From assembly GCA_948099385.1 (NCBI GenBank), contig CANUEZ040000068.1:144001-208000 (forward strand): DNA of 64,000 nt. The letters are read 5' to 3'. The DNA comes from Fasciola hepatica (Eukaryota > Platyhelminthes > Trematoda > Plagiorchiida > Fasciolidae). The notes below the pieces were generated by a model. The model had not been told where the DNA came from, did not search any database, and saw nothing but the letters and a program-made list of their open reading frames with translations. This document shows positions 1-12,052 of the stretch, piece after piece. Position numbers and translations under genes: made by a program. Position 1 is the stretch's first letter. Each line of letters starts with the position of its first letter.

Positions 1-207
1 ATCACACTCATTGAAATTTCATGAGTTGCTTAATCGATTTTCCTCAAGTAGTATAATTTTGTTTGGATAATTCGAGGATATTCCTTCCCCCTCATTGTGA
101 AACTTTCGAGGTCCATCAATTGCTACCTTTGCTATCCTTGTGCTGTATAAACGTGTACTGAAATATTTCGGGAGAAAGCACTCGTGGTCCAGGCGATTTA
201 GTCTTAG

Positions 208-322
208 TTAGCTGTTACACCAAATCTCTCGCTTGACAGTGACAAGTTATTGCGTACAATCCCTGTAAGACATTGTGACAGAAAGACTCAGTGGGTAGAA
301 TATGAACACACCAAACATAAGG
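208..322 (+). CDS. Internal exon of an unidentified gene (exon 1 of the visible 3' part)
   Basis: The block is stop-free and enters in phase 0 after a good acceptor (gatttagtcttag) and leaves after one extra base at a GTGAGT donor (AAGG|GTGAGT). It encodes 38 residues, hydrophilic and well mixed, ending with the acidic/aromatic run WVEYEHTKHK. The family is not recognised. The overhanging G matches the phase of the acceptor at 475/476, so the two blocks join without a frame break over a 153-bp intron, a usual size for a compact invertebrate intron. Earlier exons would lie left of the window. The call depends on splice signals and frame; a transcript is needed to prove it. Confidence 0.42.
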
Positions 323-475
323 GTGAGTCATATATACAGTAGGATTTTAGGATGCAGATCGAAAAAATTGCATATTCCAGCAGGAATCTTTCTCAGCAAT
401 TTTCTGCAAGCATACCATGTGCCCACAGTATAAAATACTACAGCAGGCATGTGGCATATTGATTCCGGTTCCAAG

Positions 476-708
476 ATAACTTGGAGGGCCCGATAGCCCG
501 TGAACTAAGTACATGTAGCCTACTGATTTCGGGTTATATGACTAAGGATTCGGGGTTGGTCTACGAAGTGCCACACAATTATTGGACCAGTATTCCATCA
601 AATACATTGAGTAAAATGCACCGTAAATTATCTCACCATGGATCTGAATATATTCGTGTTACTAATTATCAGTTATCGATCAAATGCTTCACAAGAGATC
701 CCCAATAA
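476..708 (+). CDS. Possible terminal exon of the same unidentified gene
   Basis: The exon begins after the pyrimidine-rich acceptor attccggttccaag and takes the frame left by the exon ending at 322. It reads 77 codons (including the split one) to TAA at 706-708. The text is protein-like, with no low-complexity runs, for example GYMTKDSGLVYEVPHNYW, but no domain is recognised. An AATAAA hexamer at 704-709 overlaps the stop codon, which would be an unusually early polyadenylation signal. A second frame is also open from 638 to 889 and looks equally protein-like; it could be entered by an acceptor at 678 (ttactaattatcag), so the true 3' end may instead lie in that frame. Membership in one gene with 208-322 is inferred from phase. 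Confidence 0.35.
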
Positions 709-1305
709 AACCCACCAGAAAAAAAGCGTCTTATTGACCCAATATTTACTCAACAAAATGAAAGTACAATCAGTAAATACTGCGAAGGAAAATGTAGCTG
801 CATGCCGCGATGAAATATGTTTGGATTACTTCGTTGAAATCCCCTCTCCGTTTTGCTTTCCACTAAAAACCCGTTTAGTACTTTCATGACATATATCTTT
901 TTTGGAAAGTTTCTGATAAAACATGCTATTTATCTAAATGATATTTCAATGATATTTATCGCGCCAAAACATTTATGGTAAAATAACGTGATGTTTTGCG
1001 TTATTCGCCTCTGTGAGTATGTTCATCCTACAAAGAAACAGCTACGCAGTACCGAAAAAATTTATGCATTACTTCATAATGTGATGTGGTAGCTTTAGTT
1101 ATTTTACAAACATATATATATATATCGAAGTATTACCACTGCCGGATTTTCAGAAGAATGTATATGACAAGTACAGAACTGTCATTTTAATACTTTAAAC
1201 CAGGTCAGTAGAGTACGCCTATATTCACACTGTTTACAGGAACACTGTGTACAGTATTCACATGATTTAAACGACTCGAAGACGGACCTATGCTTGCCGC
1301 ATACC

Positions 1306-1308
<3 letters not shown>
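709..1308. other. AT-rich non-coding stretch
   Basis: Apart from the alternative frame ending at 889 and a short (AT)n run at 1112-1125, no gene, hairpin or repeat could be supported here. Confidence 0.5.

Positions 1309-1362
<54 letters not shown>
1309..1362. repeat. (TA)n microsatellite
   Basis: An uninterrupted TA dinucleotide tract of 54 bases. Shorter TA tracts lie on both sides at 1112-1125 and 1478-1495, so the 1.1-1.5 kb block is a cluster of such tracts around the hammerhead-like relic at 1386-1442. Confidence 0.95.
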
Positions 1363-1366
<4 letters not shown>

Positions 1367-1385
1367 CTAGAATCTAATTTGAATC

Positions 1386-1442
1386 GTCTGGAGTGTGAAT
1401 GAGCGGCAACAACCGCGAAACCGGTCTTGTGCTTCCGGGGAA
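1386..1442 (+). ncRNA. Hammerhead-ribozyme-like relic, copy 1
   Basis: The segment carries a TGAaTGA box (the canonical core is CTGATGA; one extra A here), then a perfect 4-bp stem GCGG/CCGC closed by the loop CAACAA, then GAAA, then the palindrome ACCGGT followed by C. In a hammerhead these would be the CUGAUGA core, stem II, the GAAA core, a self-complementary stem III able to pair between two molecules, and the cleavage base. Related segments lie at 9918-9987 and 61028-61092, all sharing ACCGGT and a GCTTC(C) element about 5 bases after it. Hammerheads are known in Penelope-like elements and in schistosome repeats. The inserted A should impair cleavage, so this is probably a fossil. The ribozyme reading is inference. 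Confidence 0.45.
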
Positions 1443-4364
1443 ATTTTGTCCACACGTTAACATACTACTTACTATCAATATATATATATATATATTACGA
1501 CAACGAGGAACTTTTATTATGAATTAAAAATACCAGAGTAGGTCATTCCAACTGATCTGTCGAATGTGGGATTGCGCCTGCTTAATTGCATTGGTTCGTA
1601 AACATCTGCATATGACGAACCACTTCATTAGTCTACCGGGATTGATACTTTCGAATGGCTCTACAAAGCTGATAGAGTCGAGAGCGTCATGGCATTGGTC
1701 TCAAAGTACAATGTGGGACAAGAATGCGCATTTTTTTCCTGTGCAAAGCTCAAGTTGAGGCAAAAAGATTCCTGAAATAAATTCAGTGGCCTCACTTTAC
1801 AATGTATGTCATTCAGATTCTTTTATCATATGAGTAGATTAGGTGATTTCGTTTTGATACTTCCTACGAAGGAATTGCCGAATAGTTCTGAGTGAAGGAC
1901 AGTTTCATTTTGCGTTTGGTTCGTTACCAGCTCATGAGTAACTCATTAGATTGACAGATCAGAACCAGCTGATGTGTTGGAATTACCAGAGCTATATGTA
2001 CTACATGGGGACATACAAACCTCTTTACTGCATGTAGCATCCAAGGAGATCGAAGCAGATCCTTGGCACGCGATTCACGCTGAGGTAGGAAAAATGGTTT
2101 TCGGGACGACTTTTTCTGGATGATGGCACTTATGTGATGTAAAGTGAGGTCAACTGTCGCATCGGTAGCTGAACGAGAAGGCGGGCACCGGTTATATTTA
2201 TCACCAGCCAAAACAGTTTCGGTCTGAATCATTATGTACCAATTCACCAACGTCATATATGGTAGTTTTAAATCCCTCACTTTCAATTCCCAAAGGTTAT
2301 TATCAATCTCCCATATAAGCGTAACCCAGAGATTCCACATGGTGTTTAACGATATTCGACTGATTCATATTCCACATTTTGCATACATGAATAATGCGTT
2401 TGTTATAACGGTTTTGAAATTATACCAATAAATAGTTCCGGAGATTTTCAGATCTTAATTTCCGGAAGAACTCCGTACGAGATACTCGAAGGTAGTTCTT
2501 ATTGCACTCTTGATAATCATGACGGATTGATTTATTTTGCAGCCTTTTCAATATTCATTTCGACCATCATGAACCGAAGCGATCTCATGTGATTTCACTA
2601 AATATTTCCATATCTTTGTCGTCGGGCTTAGGCACAATTTATTTCCGTCAAATATTTACAAACAATGGAATGCATGAAGTTAGGCAGACACTCCCAAATA
2701 CACAGAATAAACGTTTCCCCTGAATAACTTAAGAGATTTTAGGCTCACAATTGGCAAGGACCTTTCGCTAACGTGTGGCATTTTGGAATTATTCCCATCT
2801 ATGTAATTATTGGACTATTTACGTCAGTTCAAAATGAATAAAAGCCACTTATCATAATGCAGTATTTCCAGTCCACATGTTAGCGCGCAACAATGGTATT
2901 AGGAAGCCAAATAACTGTGAAAGGCAGATAATCTATCCTAAACTCTCGAACGACCTACATCGTTGAACTTACTTTGAAATATTTTTTTTGCTGCCATTCG
3001 AAATACAAATTTTGTTGTATTATTGTGCGCATCGATGATAACTGGAAATACATTACTGAAGGTGTGGGATTTTTATTGATAAAATGTATTTCACGTTGCA
3101 TTGAGAAATAATAACTCTCCGATTTTGGCTGCTATAATTGTGCTTAAAACAGACAGAGTATACTTCTGCGCCTCTAGTTCAGAAGAATTCACCGTACTTA
3201 ACAATTCAACAGAGCCCGGGACTTTTTCAGATACTCAGTGAAAAGCACATGTTTGATCACCTGTTTATCCTGTTTATGAGATAGAAACAATATCAAAAAT
3301 CAAATATAATGCTCATTTTGAATAGTGGCCCGACAAAATGCTGTTCAGGGAATCCAGATACAATCACAATAGCATTGCGTTCATGATATAGGAATATTTC
3401 TGCGGTTTTATTCAGTTTGACAAAACCAAATTCAGCTTAGCTCATGGAGTTGCAACTGCTTTCAAATCACCAGAAAACTTATATGGCCCAACGTTCCCAG
3501 AACACAAAATGTCCATTCCCGCACCTAATTCTTACAATATTATTGATGGACACGAAACCATATTCGGTTTCCTCCAATGTAGCTTGAGAATTGAACGTCA
3601 ATGAAGAAATCGACATGCCCTGGTGAAAGACTCCAACTTTTGGTCAAGTTTCAGTTGCAAAACTATACAACTCATGAATGTCTAATTGATATTTCGAAAA
3701 TGATGTAACGGTATATTGATAATTATGTCATACTAACAAGTATATAGGAATCAAGAGTAACATAGTTTTTATATTTACGAAGGATGGTCATCAACTTAAG
3801 GATAAATGGTTCGGTACTGTTCTGAAAACGTTTTTCGGAAAAATGTATACTAGATACGCTGATGACAGAAATGTGTGCTTTATTAGCTCAACCATATGGT
3901 TTATTAAAATTGTTCAATTTTTTTCCATTGGGTAATTATTATATAGACTGGGAGTTCATGTGAGAACTTACATGAAGTGGTAAAACTAGGGCCTCTTTTT
4001 CGTATGTCACTTCCGTTGTGTTTTCATAGATGAACAAGCTACACATTTATTTCTATTTAAGATTTACTATTGTAATCAAATATATGTCCCTTCGCTTCAT
4101 ATCCTCAAAGTCTTTTCAATGATGAATGGAACTGTTATGAGGAAATTGAGCTCGCCATATCGGGGTATTCCAATAAGCTGGTTTAGTCCGTGTCCCATGG
4201 TCTTTATCCTAGTTTTTTTCTTATTTTACCCAAATGCTTTTTTTCCGCTCAAGCATTTTCATCACAGATTCCAGGCTGACCATTATCTTGGCGTCCTCAC
4301 CTGCCTATCAAATGTAGTTCGGTCATATTGCCTCGGCTAGTTTTTTTTTCAATCTTGTTTTTAT
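1443..4364. other. Long stretch without a supported gene
   Basis: Stop-free runs here (up to 138 codons on the minus strand at 1924-2340) are no longer than chance allows and lack matched splice signals. No structured repeat was found. Confidence 0.5.
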
Positions 4365-4810
4365 CAAAAGTATGGATTGATTGCTGTTATCATGAGTCTA
4401 ACTGGGTTTCTTACGTATCCCTTACCTGACCCACATTGTAACTACCTGGTTCCGTGACGAGGCACAAAGGTTTGAAAGTTATTCTCCTTTCCTCCAAATT
4501 CGCCCAATCAGTGAGAATTACTGAACTTGGCTACCTCTCTATGATGTCGTCCTTTCTCATAACCACGGTTTTTCGCTAGTTCTTCACCCGCGCTTGTGTG
4601 ATTGTGTCTCCTCGAGTTACTATTTCATTTTTTCAGTTGACTGGCGAAAATTCCCTCTCAATTAGGGACCTACATTATAAACCACCTTACTCGTTCCTGC
4701 ATTGCCCTCTCGAATATTTACTGTCTACTGTTGCTTGAGCTTCATGAAGCCTTTCACGACTGTATTGATTCTGTGATCCGTTTGCTCACTTTTCGGGGCA
4801 GGTAATGGTT
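4365..4810 (+). repeat. Interspersed repeat R1, copy A
   Basis: The segment matches 51360-51830 in the same orientation, with substitutions and small gaps. Shared landmarks in the same order are CTTACGTAT, CCGTGACGAGGC against ACATGACGAGGC, a CACCC(G/A)CGCTTGTGTGA motif, and near the end GACTGTATTGATTCTGTG followed by GTTTGCTC. Neither copy keeps an open frame, so no coding capacity can be assigned. It is probably an old mobile-element fragment; the family is unknown. Confidence 0.6.
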
Positions 4811-5097
4811 ATTGTTTGACAATACGTCCTCTAGTACATGAAGTACCGAGAGCCGGTGATCTCTGTCTTGGAAATTGAGCTTCGTTTATCTGCAAGTCAA
4901 TAATTTACGAGATGAAAATCCTGTATTTCTTCTACTCGCAGCACGTTTGTCTATTGACGTTTGTTTGTACTCCACCATGTAGTGCACCGGCGAATTATTT
5001 TATGCCTTCGACTTGGTGAATCAGTTTTGATTCTATCTAAGTTTTCAAGCCAAAATGTTATCCATCACCTCCATTTATTATCACCAGTGCAACTTAC

Positions 5098-5338
5098 CGA
5101 TACGACTTATTTTTTCCATGGCTGATTTAAAGAATGTTAATGATGAGCAAGGTAATTCTCTTGGCACATCCTTATCATACAAATGAGATGAATTGATAGA
5201 ATATATCGCCGGATTTAAAGAATAGTTTTGTTGATAAATCCAACTGTTCTCACATCGATATCGCTCGTACTTTATGTTTTCACTGTGTGGACAAGGTCTC
5301 AGTTGTAAATTAGAGAAGTGGGCTTTGTTGACGACCAT
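5098..5338 (-). CDS. Candidate exon with strong donor, minus strand
   Basis: Read on the minus strand, an ATG at 5338 opens 80 codons ending at an excellent donor, TATCG|GTAAGT, one base into a codon (phase 1). The text is varied and hydrophilic with scattered Cys and Tyr, for example YERYRCENSWIYQQ. No family is recognised. An internal exon starting later is also possible, since acceptor-like AG sites lie within the first 20 codons. The next exon downstream would have to enter in phase 1 beyond the R1 repeat at 4365-4810; none was identified. The stop-free length alone could be chance; the donor is what raises it. Confidence 0.35.
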
Positions 5339-7124
5339 TGCAGTTTGTACAGAACAAAACCATTCTTGCGCCGTTGAATAGTTTCAGTTACAAGGAAATG
5401 AATATGGTGTGGGGTTTTTTGGAGTCAGCTGAAATCTCAGTTGATTATGAACAAGCAGTCATTGGTCAACGTGCTCTGTTGTTCGCGTTGCTACTTGTCA
5501 GTGATAATCTCCAAAGGGATTGTGAATACATGACATTTTATTATAAGGGAGAGAATATGATTCTCTGGAGCAAATGATGGGAGTACACGCAGTGCATTGT
5601 GCCGTTTGTGGCAGCCTCCAGCCATGACCATGACATACTGTATCCACTCATTGGACAAATCAGACTTCTAAGCTTATTTTCGATCTCATTTATCGTAATG
5701 GTATCGCGCCTACATATATGATCTTTTCATTTGGGATTTCCATTTGGTCGAGACTCCAATGAAGGCAGTCTCGCATATGAGAGTAAATTATCTACTTTCT
5801 TGCGGTGGGACACTTGTTTGTCCATAAAACCGATACTCTGATGTTGCAGCCGTAAAATACGACCAACATATGACACCACTGCGTTATATAACATTGTTGT
5901 GGCCCATTCTCCATTTCCACTGAGAGCCAGAAATTATCTGTCAGTAGAGTTATTTAAACTCCCAGTTATATCATCCATAAAAGTTGAACGAGTGTTATAT
6001 TCCGAAGAACAGACAAGCTCCGGCTTCTAAATAGTATTATTTTTACAAATTCATCGATTAGACTCATCATAGCTCTTGCCAACCTTTAGAGGTTACGTTT
6101 AGTTCTTTAAGGAATTGGTTGCTGTCAACATAGAATACATTGACAAATAACTATTCGACCCTATGCAACCCCTTTGCCGTAGATATGACAATTTTCGCTA
6201 AAAGACTGGCAAACAGACTTGGTTCTTCTCGGCGTTGCATTCAGAAAATGAAGCTTTTCCACCCGGCAGCAGTTCATTATGTTAAAACTGATTGTGTTTA
6301 CTGTTTACAAATACCAAGGTGGAAATGCAAATATGATTACCCGTGGAACCAAGACAGGTGAACAAAATGAACTGCACTGTAAGGTTGCATCTGAACATTC
6401 GTATTTCTTTGGCTGCCTTAAAACATTCAAGGGAGGACGAAACGGCAAGTGTTGATGAATATAGTTTTCTGAACTTGAAAGAGAAGCTCTATTCAGTGCG
6501 ATCCAAAACACCTTGTGGAACCTGATATCTTAGTTGCAGCCAGTACATCCTCCTTGTTAGATGACATCAGTACTTCATATCCGCTGGGCTTTCATTGACA
6601 GGGAGTCCTGCGGTGAACCACTCTGAGCCAAACGTCCTGCTACCGGGCTGCATTGGACGGCTTTCAACAATTGTTTCAATCTCTGAACTATATCATTTAG
6701 ACCTGTTTATTTTGTGGGCGTTTACAACTGTATAACCTGTTGCTCACGTAATAAAATATTCTTCCAGTGGACGACTAAAATCTAAGGATTGTTTTCCCCA
6801 CAAATCCTTCATTACGATTCCTTGGTTATCAATAGTAAATTGAAAGTTTTTACCATGGGTTGAATTACGATTTTTTTATTTTTTGCTGTACTAGTTGAAA
6901 TCTACCTAGTCGGGTTCTTATTGATTCTAAACCTATGAATAATTCACGTACACCTCCAATGATTCAATGAAATACCAAAATATAAAGTTTTATAAAGCAC
7001 GTGGGCAACTGCAAATCGAGCATGTAACTATGACATTGAAATGTCCGGCATTCATTATCATGTAGCACAAAATATGACAGGGTTCCCTCACGCATTGACG
7101 CCTCTACAAATAATGTTTTTACAG
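5339..7124. other. Stretch without a supported gene
   Basis: Only short open runs on both strands were seen, without matching acceptor and donor pairs. No repeat was recognised. Confidence 0.45.
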
Positions 7125-7181
7125 AAATGTGTTTTACCGCATAGTACGAAAGCTTTTCAAACAATTGTTAAACAAGAGACG
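7125..7181 (+). CDS. Possible 57-nt micro-exon
   Basis: A pyrimidine-rich acceptor (aataatgtttttacag) precedes 19 stop-free codons, phase 0 on both sides, ending at ACG|GTAATG. The short text is KCVLPHSTKAFQTIVKQET. Micro-exons whose length is a multiple of three are common in schistosome genes, but a block this short with such signals also turns up often by chance. No partner exon was matched in phase. Confidence 0.17.
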
Positions 7182-8049
7182 GTAATGACTGTTAATAAAA
7201 TCGATGAAGGTACGGCATTGAATTGCATTATGATTGCTGGTCGAAATGCAGCAGTTAAGATAATTCAAGTAACAGTTCATTCTTCATGACCATCAAAACT
7301 GAGAAACGATTGACTTCTTCTAAACTGATTCTAACCTTTTTGACGGGATGTGTATTTTTGCAAGGGTTAGTCACTACAAGTTGACCCAACAAACGGCAAA
7401 AGTCATAAGATTGGCGAGACACTCAAATTAGAGACATTTGGAAGGCCGTGCGGATCCAGTGATCTCTCGCGGTGTTAGTTATAGCAAGTTCCACATCTAA
7501 CCAGCATCAATTCATAGACGGTCATTAGCATTGAAGACCAGTAGTCCGCAGTTCCCAATCAGGGTCACAGGGGTGATGGCGATTCCGCACACGTTCATTT
7601 TGAGAAACCCAATGACATCGGAAACAATGTGCTGCTTTCCATTTTTTCTTCTCTGTAGGTATTGACCTGCAGATTTTCGAGTAACCACAACCACACTTTA
7701 TCCCGGTGTACAACTCGGTAGTCATGGCATCTGGTCATAGGAAAGGGGTTCGTAGGACATACATTTTCGCGAAACATTCAAGGTGTATAGCAGCGTGCAT
7801 TACGGTTTCGTATTCGATACGACGCCCGTTCCGGCCAAAAAAGTGACAAAAGTTATAGGCACTTCGCCACAAAAGGACCGGCAAGACACCCGTCTCGCTT
7901 CGAAAACCAGTGCGCGTTTACGTCAAATCAAACAGAGTCTGTAAGTTCAGAATGGAATACATCAAGAAGTTTATGAAGCCAGTAAAAATCAACACAGTTG
8001 AGTACAAAAAGTGTTTTTCACCTTAAGTATGTGAACATTGTCAGTTACA

Positions 8050-8125
8050 CGATTATTATAGTGGACTAAAACGTTGATGTCCAGGGTTCGATCACCAGTT
8101 ACCTTGCCAACCTTTGGTTAGCCGT
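8050..8125 (+). repeat. tRNA-like short repeat (SINE-like relic)
   Basis: A box-A-like element (tagtggactaaaacg) is followed about 25 bases on by a box-B-like element (gggttcgatcacc), the spacing and sequence expected of an RNA polymerase III promoter inherited from a tRNA. No cloverleaf with a paired acceptor stem could be drawn, so this is not a working tRNA gene. Confidence 0.35.
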
Positions 8126-9352
8126 GGCACACTTCCAAACATTTCGCACATTCTCCCATATTACACGAAAGAAGCTACCATTACAAATATTAATAGAAGA
8201 ATATCATTATTGCCGGTATTTTGCAACACCATATTATTAACGATTCGGTACTAAGACTTACGCCTGTTTTTGTGTTTAATTACTCAAGAAAAGAGAGTAC
8301 GCACGTTCCTACTGTTTCATCCCTGTTTCTGGAGTATCATGGATTTACACACGCGCTTTATGTTCCGTACTACATCAGCAATTTAAGTATTTACTCATGA
8401 TTTTGGTTCTTCAAGGTTTCACATTTCTAGTACAAGACTTTCCTTTCTAGCTTGATACTCCCGCAACAGTGTGAAGGTTCCACCCACCAACGTTAAAATA
8501 ACTGTTGCTGCACTCCACCGCTGACTACCGCACATTGCCGGTTTAACCATATCTACTGTCGAGTTTGTCCATTCATGTTGGCACATGCTCTGGTTTACCC
8601 CACAGTATCTGTCCAATCCCAATTATTTATCACTAAATTCCTTTCGTACTGCAAATCTATTTCGCGTCTTCCTTTTTGAATGACTGCTTGGTTGTACCTC
8701 TACCGAACTCCACTAAGTGGATTTTATACTTTCCGTGCTGGCCCGGTTCGCGAAAAGCAACTGCCTCTTGTTTCTTGGTTTCGCACCGGGCTAGAAGTCA
8801 TTTGCTGCTGTGTATTTAGGCCTATCCTATTGTTTTAGTAGCAGGAATTCTCGATAATCACCATTATTCTATTGATACTTGTTTTGCTGATCGTAGCCGT
8901 GTTTTATTTACATCATGGTATTCACACCAAATTTATACTAGACGGGTAGACCAAAAGCTCGGAATGGTCCATGCAGGCAACAAAGCTCAATACTAATACC
9001 ATTCCGTTTGAATACATTCGGTAATAAAAATACTTAAGATGGAACATTTATTTAAGTGAACTCACCTTCCAACAAATCTGTAACAATGAACTTTATCTGA
9101 ACTGTTCCACATGGAATCGGTAAGAAATTCATCATTGTGGAAACAACTGTTGAGGAAAATTTCAGTAAAGCAAATGAGTGGTTTCTTTTGAAATCACAGG
9201 AAGAGTCGACTACTTTCTTTTTACAGTTGATTGCATTATTCACAGCTCGCGGCGACTAATGTGTCAGAACCCAGATCGGTTCGGGTGTATCGAAAAATCG
9301 ATGCGCCATGTGAAATGTTATGGTTGAGTTTTATTGTTTACTAATATAGACC

Positions 9353-9492
9353 AGTCGAAATTGTTGGTAGGTTGTCGACGTTTTGGTCATCACGGGTAAC
9401 CTTTTTGAAGACTGGTTTTACAACCGAAACCAGTCTTGAAAAAGGTTACCTGTGGTGATTTAAAGGCCGACAACCTACCAACAATTTCGACT
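9353..9492. repeat. Long hairpin: 66-bp inverted repeat with 8-base loop
   Basis: The left arm 9353-9418 and right arm 9427-9492 are reverse complements with roughly eight mismatches. The outer ends (agtcgaaattgttggtag and its complement) and the inner ends (gactggttt / aaaccagtc) pair perfectly. A transcript on either strand would fold into one long stem. It resembles a foldback miniature transposon; a small-RNA precursor is an alternative. No target-site duplication was clear. Confidence 0.8.
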
Positions 9493-9917
9493 ACGCTGTC
9501 CTAATATTCAATAAAATTCTACCACAAAAACGGCGAACTTGAAAACGAACAACAAGACGCCATTAACTGGTCGAAGACGAATCGTCATTATCATAATATG
9601 GTTTTGCTCGAAGCATATTGCTCTTCTGACAACTTTTAACATAGTCGGTCATAGAATTCACTGTACACTTCGCGCTCACAGCTTGATTACAACGAAAGTC
9701 GGATAAAACAACATACATCTTACAGCAAAATGTCACCCTTGGGACCATGTGCCACCGTTCTGAAATTTAGCCTTGGTATTCTACAAAATAATTTCAGATG
9801 ATGCGGCAGGTGATTTTTTTAACATTGGCCTTTTGTCTGGTCATTCAACTTACACTTCATGAGTGATTATGATGATGAAACTATTAAGGCTGCTCAGATA
9901 CACGAATAATTCGGCAG

Positions 9918-9987
9918 AGGAGCACACAGTAAGAGTGCTAGATGAGCAGCATAAACCACAAAACCGGTTGGGTGCTTCGGGAAATTT
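9918..9987 (+). ncRNA. Hammerhead-ribozyme-like relic, copy 2
   Basis: Aligned with copy 1 at 1386-1442: the core box reads CTAGATGAG, the stem II segment GCAGCATAAACCAC has the same length as its counterpart, and it is followed by AAAACCGGTT. Three of the differences are CG to CA changes, as expected from decay of methylated CpG, and one hits the GAAA core. Just 5' lies GGAGCACAC, which can pair with GTGCTTC 3' of the palindrome, as stem I would. About 15 bases beyond the palindrome are also shared with copy 1. Probably inactive; function is inference. Confidence 0.4.
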
Positions 9988-10348
9988 CATCTGCATGCAA
10001 CAGCCTGCGACTGACATCAACCGGAGCTACTTTCCTGAGCAGCCTTGAGTACAGCTTTCAGTTGGTTCAGGCCGAGCAAGCCGATGGATGCCAGGGGCGA
10101 GTTACCAGGTCAACACCATTGCAGCTGAAGCGTGAATAACATAAGGAATTTATGTTTACTGGCAAGCTTGTCTGTGTATCGGAAAAAAGGATTTAACGGT
10201 CACCTTGCGACGTTTACGTATGTAGTCGTGTCTGTATACGCGTGACGGACGAAGCAGAGAAAACACTTCCTTCTCAAAAACGAGTGAAATCTTGTATGGC
10301 AGGTTATACACTAGCAGTAGTGTTATCGCAACACTAACTCCCCTTCTG

Positions 10349-10371
10349 TATGTAAACTAATAGTTTACATA
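10349..10371. other. Perfect 11+1+11 palindrome
   Basis: The arms tatgtaaacta and tagtttacata surround a single central A. The core GTAAAC resembles half of a forkhead-type site, but no gene start is nearby, so no regulatory role is claimed. Confidence 0.5.
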
Positions 10372-12028
10372 AACGTATGAACCTAGTATAGAATAAAACA
10401 GTATCTATTCATCATCTGAACTTGCACTTACTCAGAGCGTACTCGTTTTGCCTCGCATTTGATCATGATAGCAACTGGACAGCCTTAACCGGAAACATTG
10501 GAATACCTGTGTTCTTTTTGACTGCCAACTAATCGTTGACTATTGTCAATATGATAGCCGGTGATTGGTAATCTTACTATCTGAACAACATATTATTGGA
10601 TGGTACGAAGTGTGGACTTTCAAGCAAGGAAATGTGTGCGTGCTGAAATTCATCGGCGACAGCGGTCTATAAAATTCCACCGCATATTAGCATAAGGTCA
10701 ATTTATTTGCCTCACAACAGGATGTTCTGTTTTTGGGTGTTAAAACAGAATGTGCTACAACACAGATAAACAGGTTCGATAATGATACACAAGAAATCAA
10801 CAATGACTGAAATGCTTTGCTGTAGAATGCAATATTGAGAGTTTTTATCTCACATAACCGTGGGATGGGAACACACGCTTCAATAACGCGTGTGCTTTAC
10901 CACCCGAACTGTGAGGCCACGTCGAAGTGCTATTGACGTTTCGTATATAATTCATGCGTGGGCAGAAATCCCGTCGGATTTACAGACTATTCACATTTGG
11001 ATCATTTGAAAAACTGTTGTATCTGCCGTACCTTACAACTCATTGCGAAATCTATCAATTCCTTGTGGGTTGTGAGAGTCTCAACTAATATAGTGAGATA
11101 TTGAACAAGTTGAAAGAAAAATATCTTGGAATGTTTCATGAAAGTGATTTTCAGAATAGTTGCTTACCAAGATGCCGGTCGGCTGTAAATCGTGTCAAAT
11201 AACGACAGTCAGTGTCTTAGTTTTTCCAGATCCTCTTCACATTTCAAAGAGCATCAAAAGAGTCTTTAGAAAAATAAAGGCAATTGCTATAGTCCTTTGG
11301 TGAGCTAGCGCAGCTTTATCGGTTTAGCTGTACAGCAGTTTTATATCAGCATGGCTCATAAGAAAACAGAGACAGGAGCTGTTTTTATCTAAAGCACTTT
11401 CTAGAATTCAACGATCAGGACTATCTATTCAACATGAAGTCAATGGTGATGCAAGTTTCTTCATAACTTTAGGAAAAAACAAAAACCAATGAAACATTTC
11501 ATTCATGTATAATGCTTTGGCAATTTCTTGGGATGAGACCTCTTATGATAAACAATATATAGTAATCACTCAGTGGCTTAACAAATTCGGATAATTTATA
11601 GATTCATGTACTTCTGATCTACTTGGCCATATCGTTCCCTTGAGACATGCCTTTCGGGACAAAGTTCGAAAAATGCAAGTGTATTCTTTGAAATGTTCTT
11701 CAGTGCTGGGTAATTGTAGCCACAGATGGTATAATAGGTCCTGGTATTTCAACAAAGTAGCGCCCAAAGAGCGTAGTTAACAGAGCGAACAGTACTCAGC
11801 TACCGGTGTACAATTTGAGATTTCCATCTCATTGGAGACGAAGCCACCGTAGCCATACAGGGTGTAATCGTTCCACGTATTTCAAGGTAACCACACTTAA
11901 GGTGTATTATACGTAACTCTGAACAGTTTTAAGGGACAGGAATTCAAGTGTGGTCACTAGATAAGGTAAAACGTGAAGCAAAAAGGCTGAAGCTCAGTAA
12001 CAGTGTAATAATTGAACTATAGTTACGG
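10372..12028. other. Stretch without a supported gene
   Basis: No exon with paired splice signals, no hairpin and no recognisable repeat was seen. Confidence 0.45.
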
Positions 12029-12052
12029 TTGGTAAGTTCGGTAACACAGCGC

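Noticed and set aside
1924..2340. 138-codon open frame on the minus strand
   Set aside because: Chance length, no start context or splice signals, no motif.
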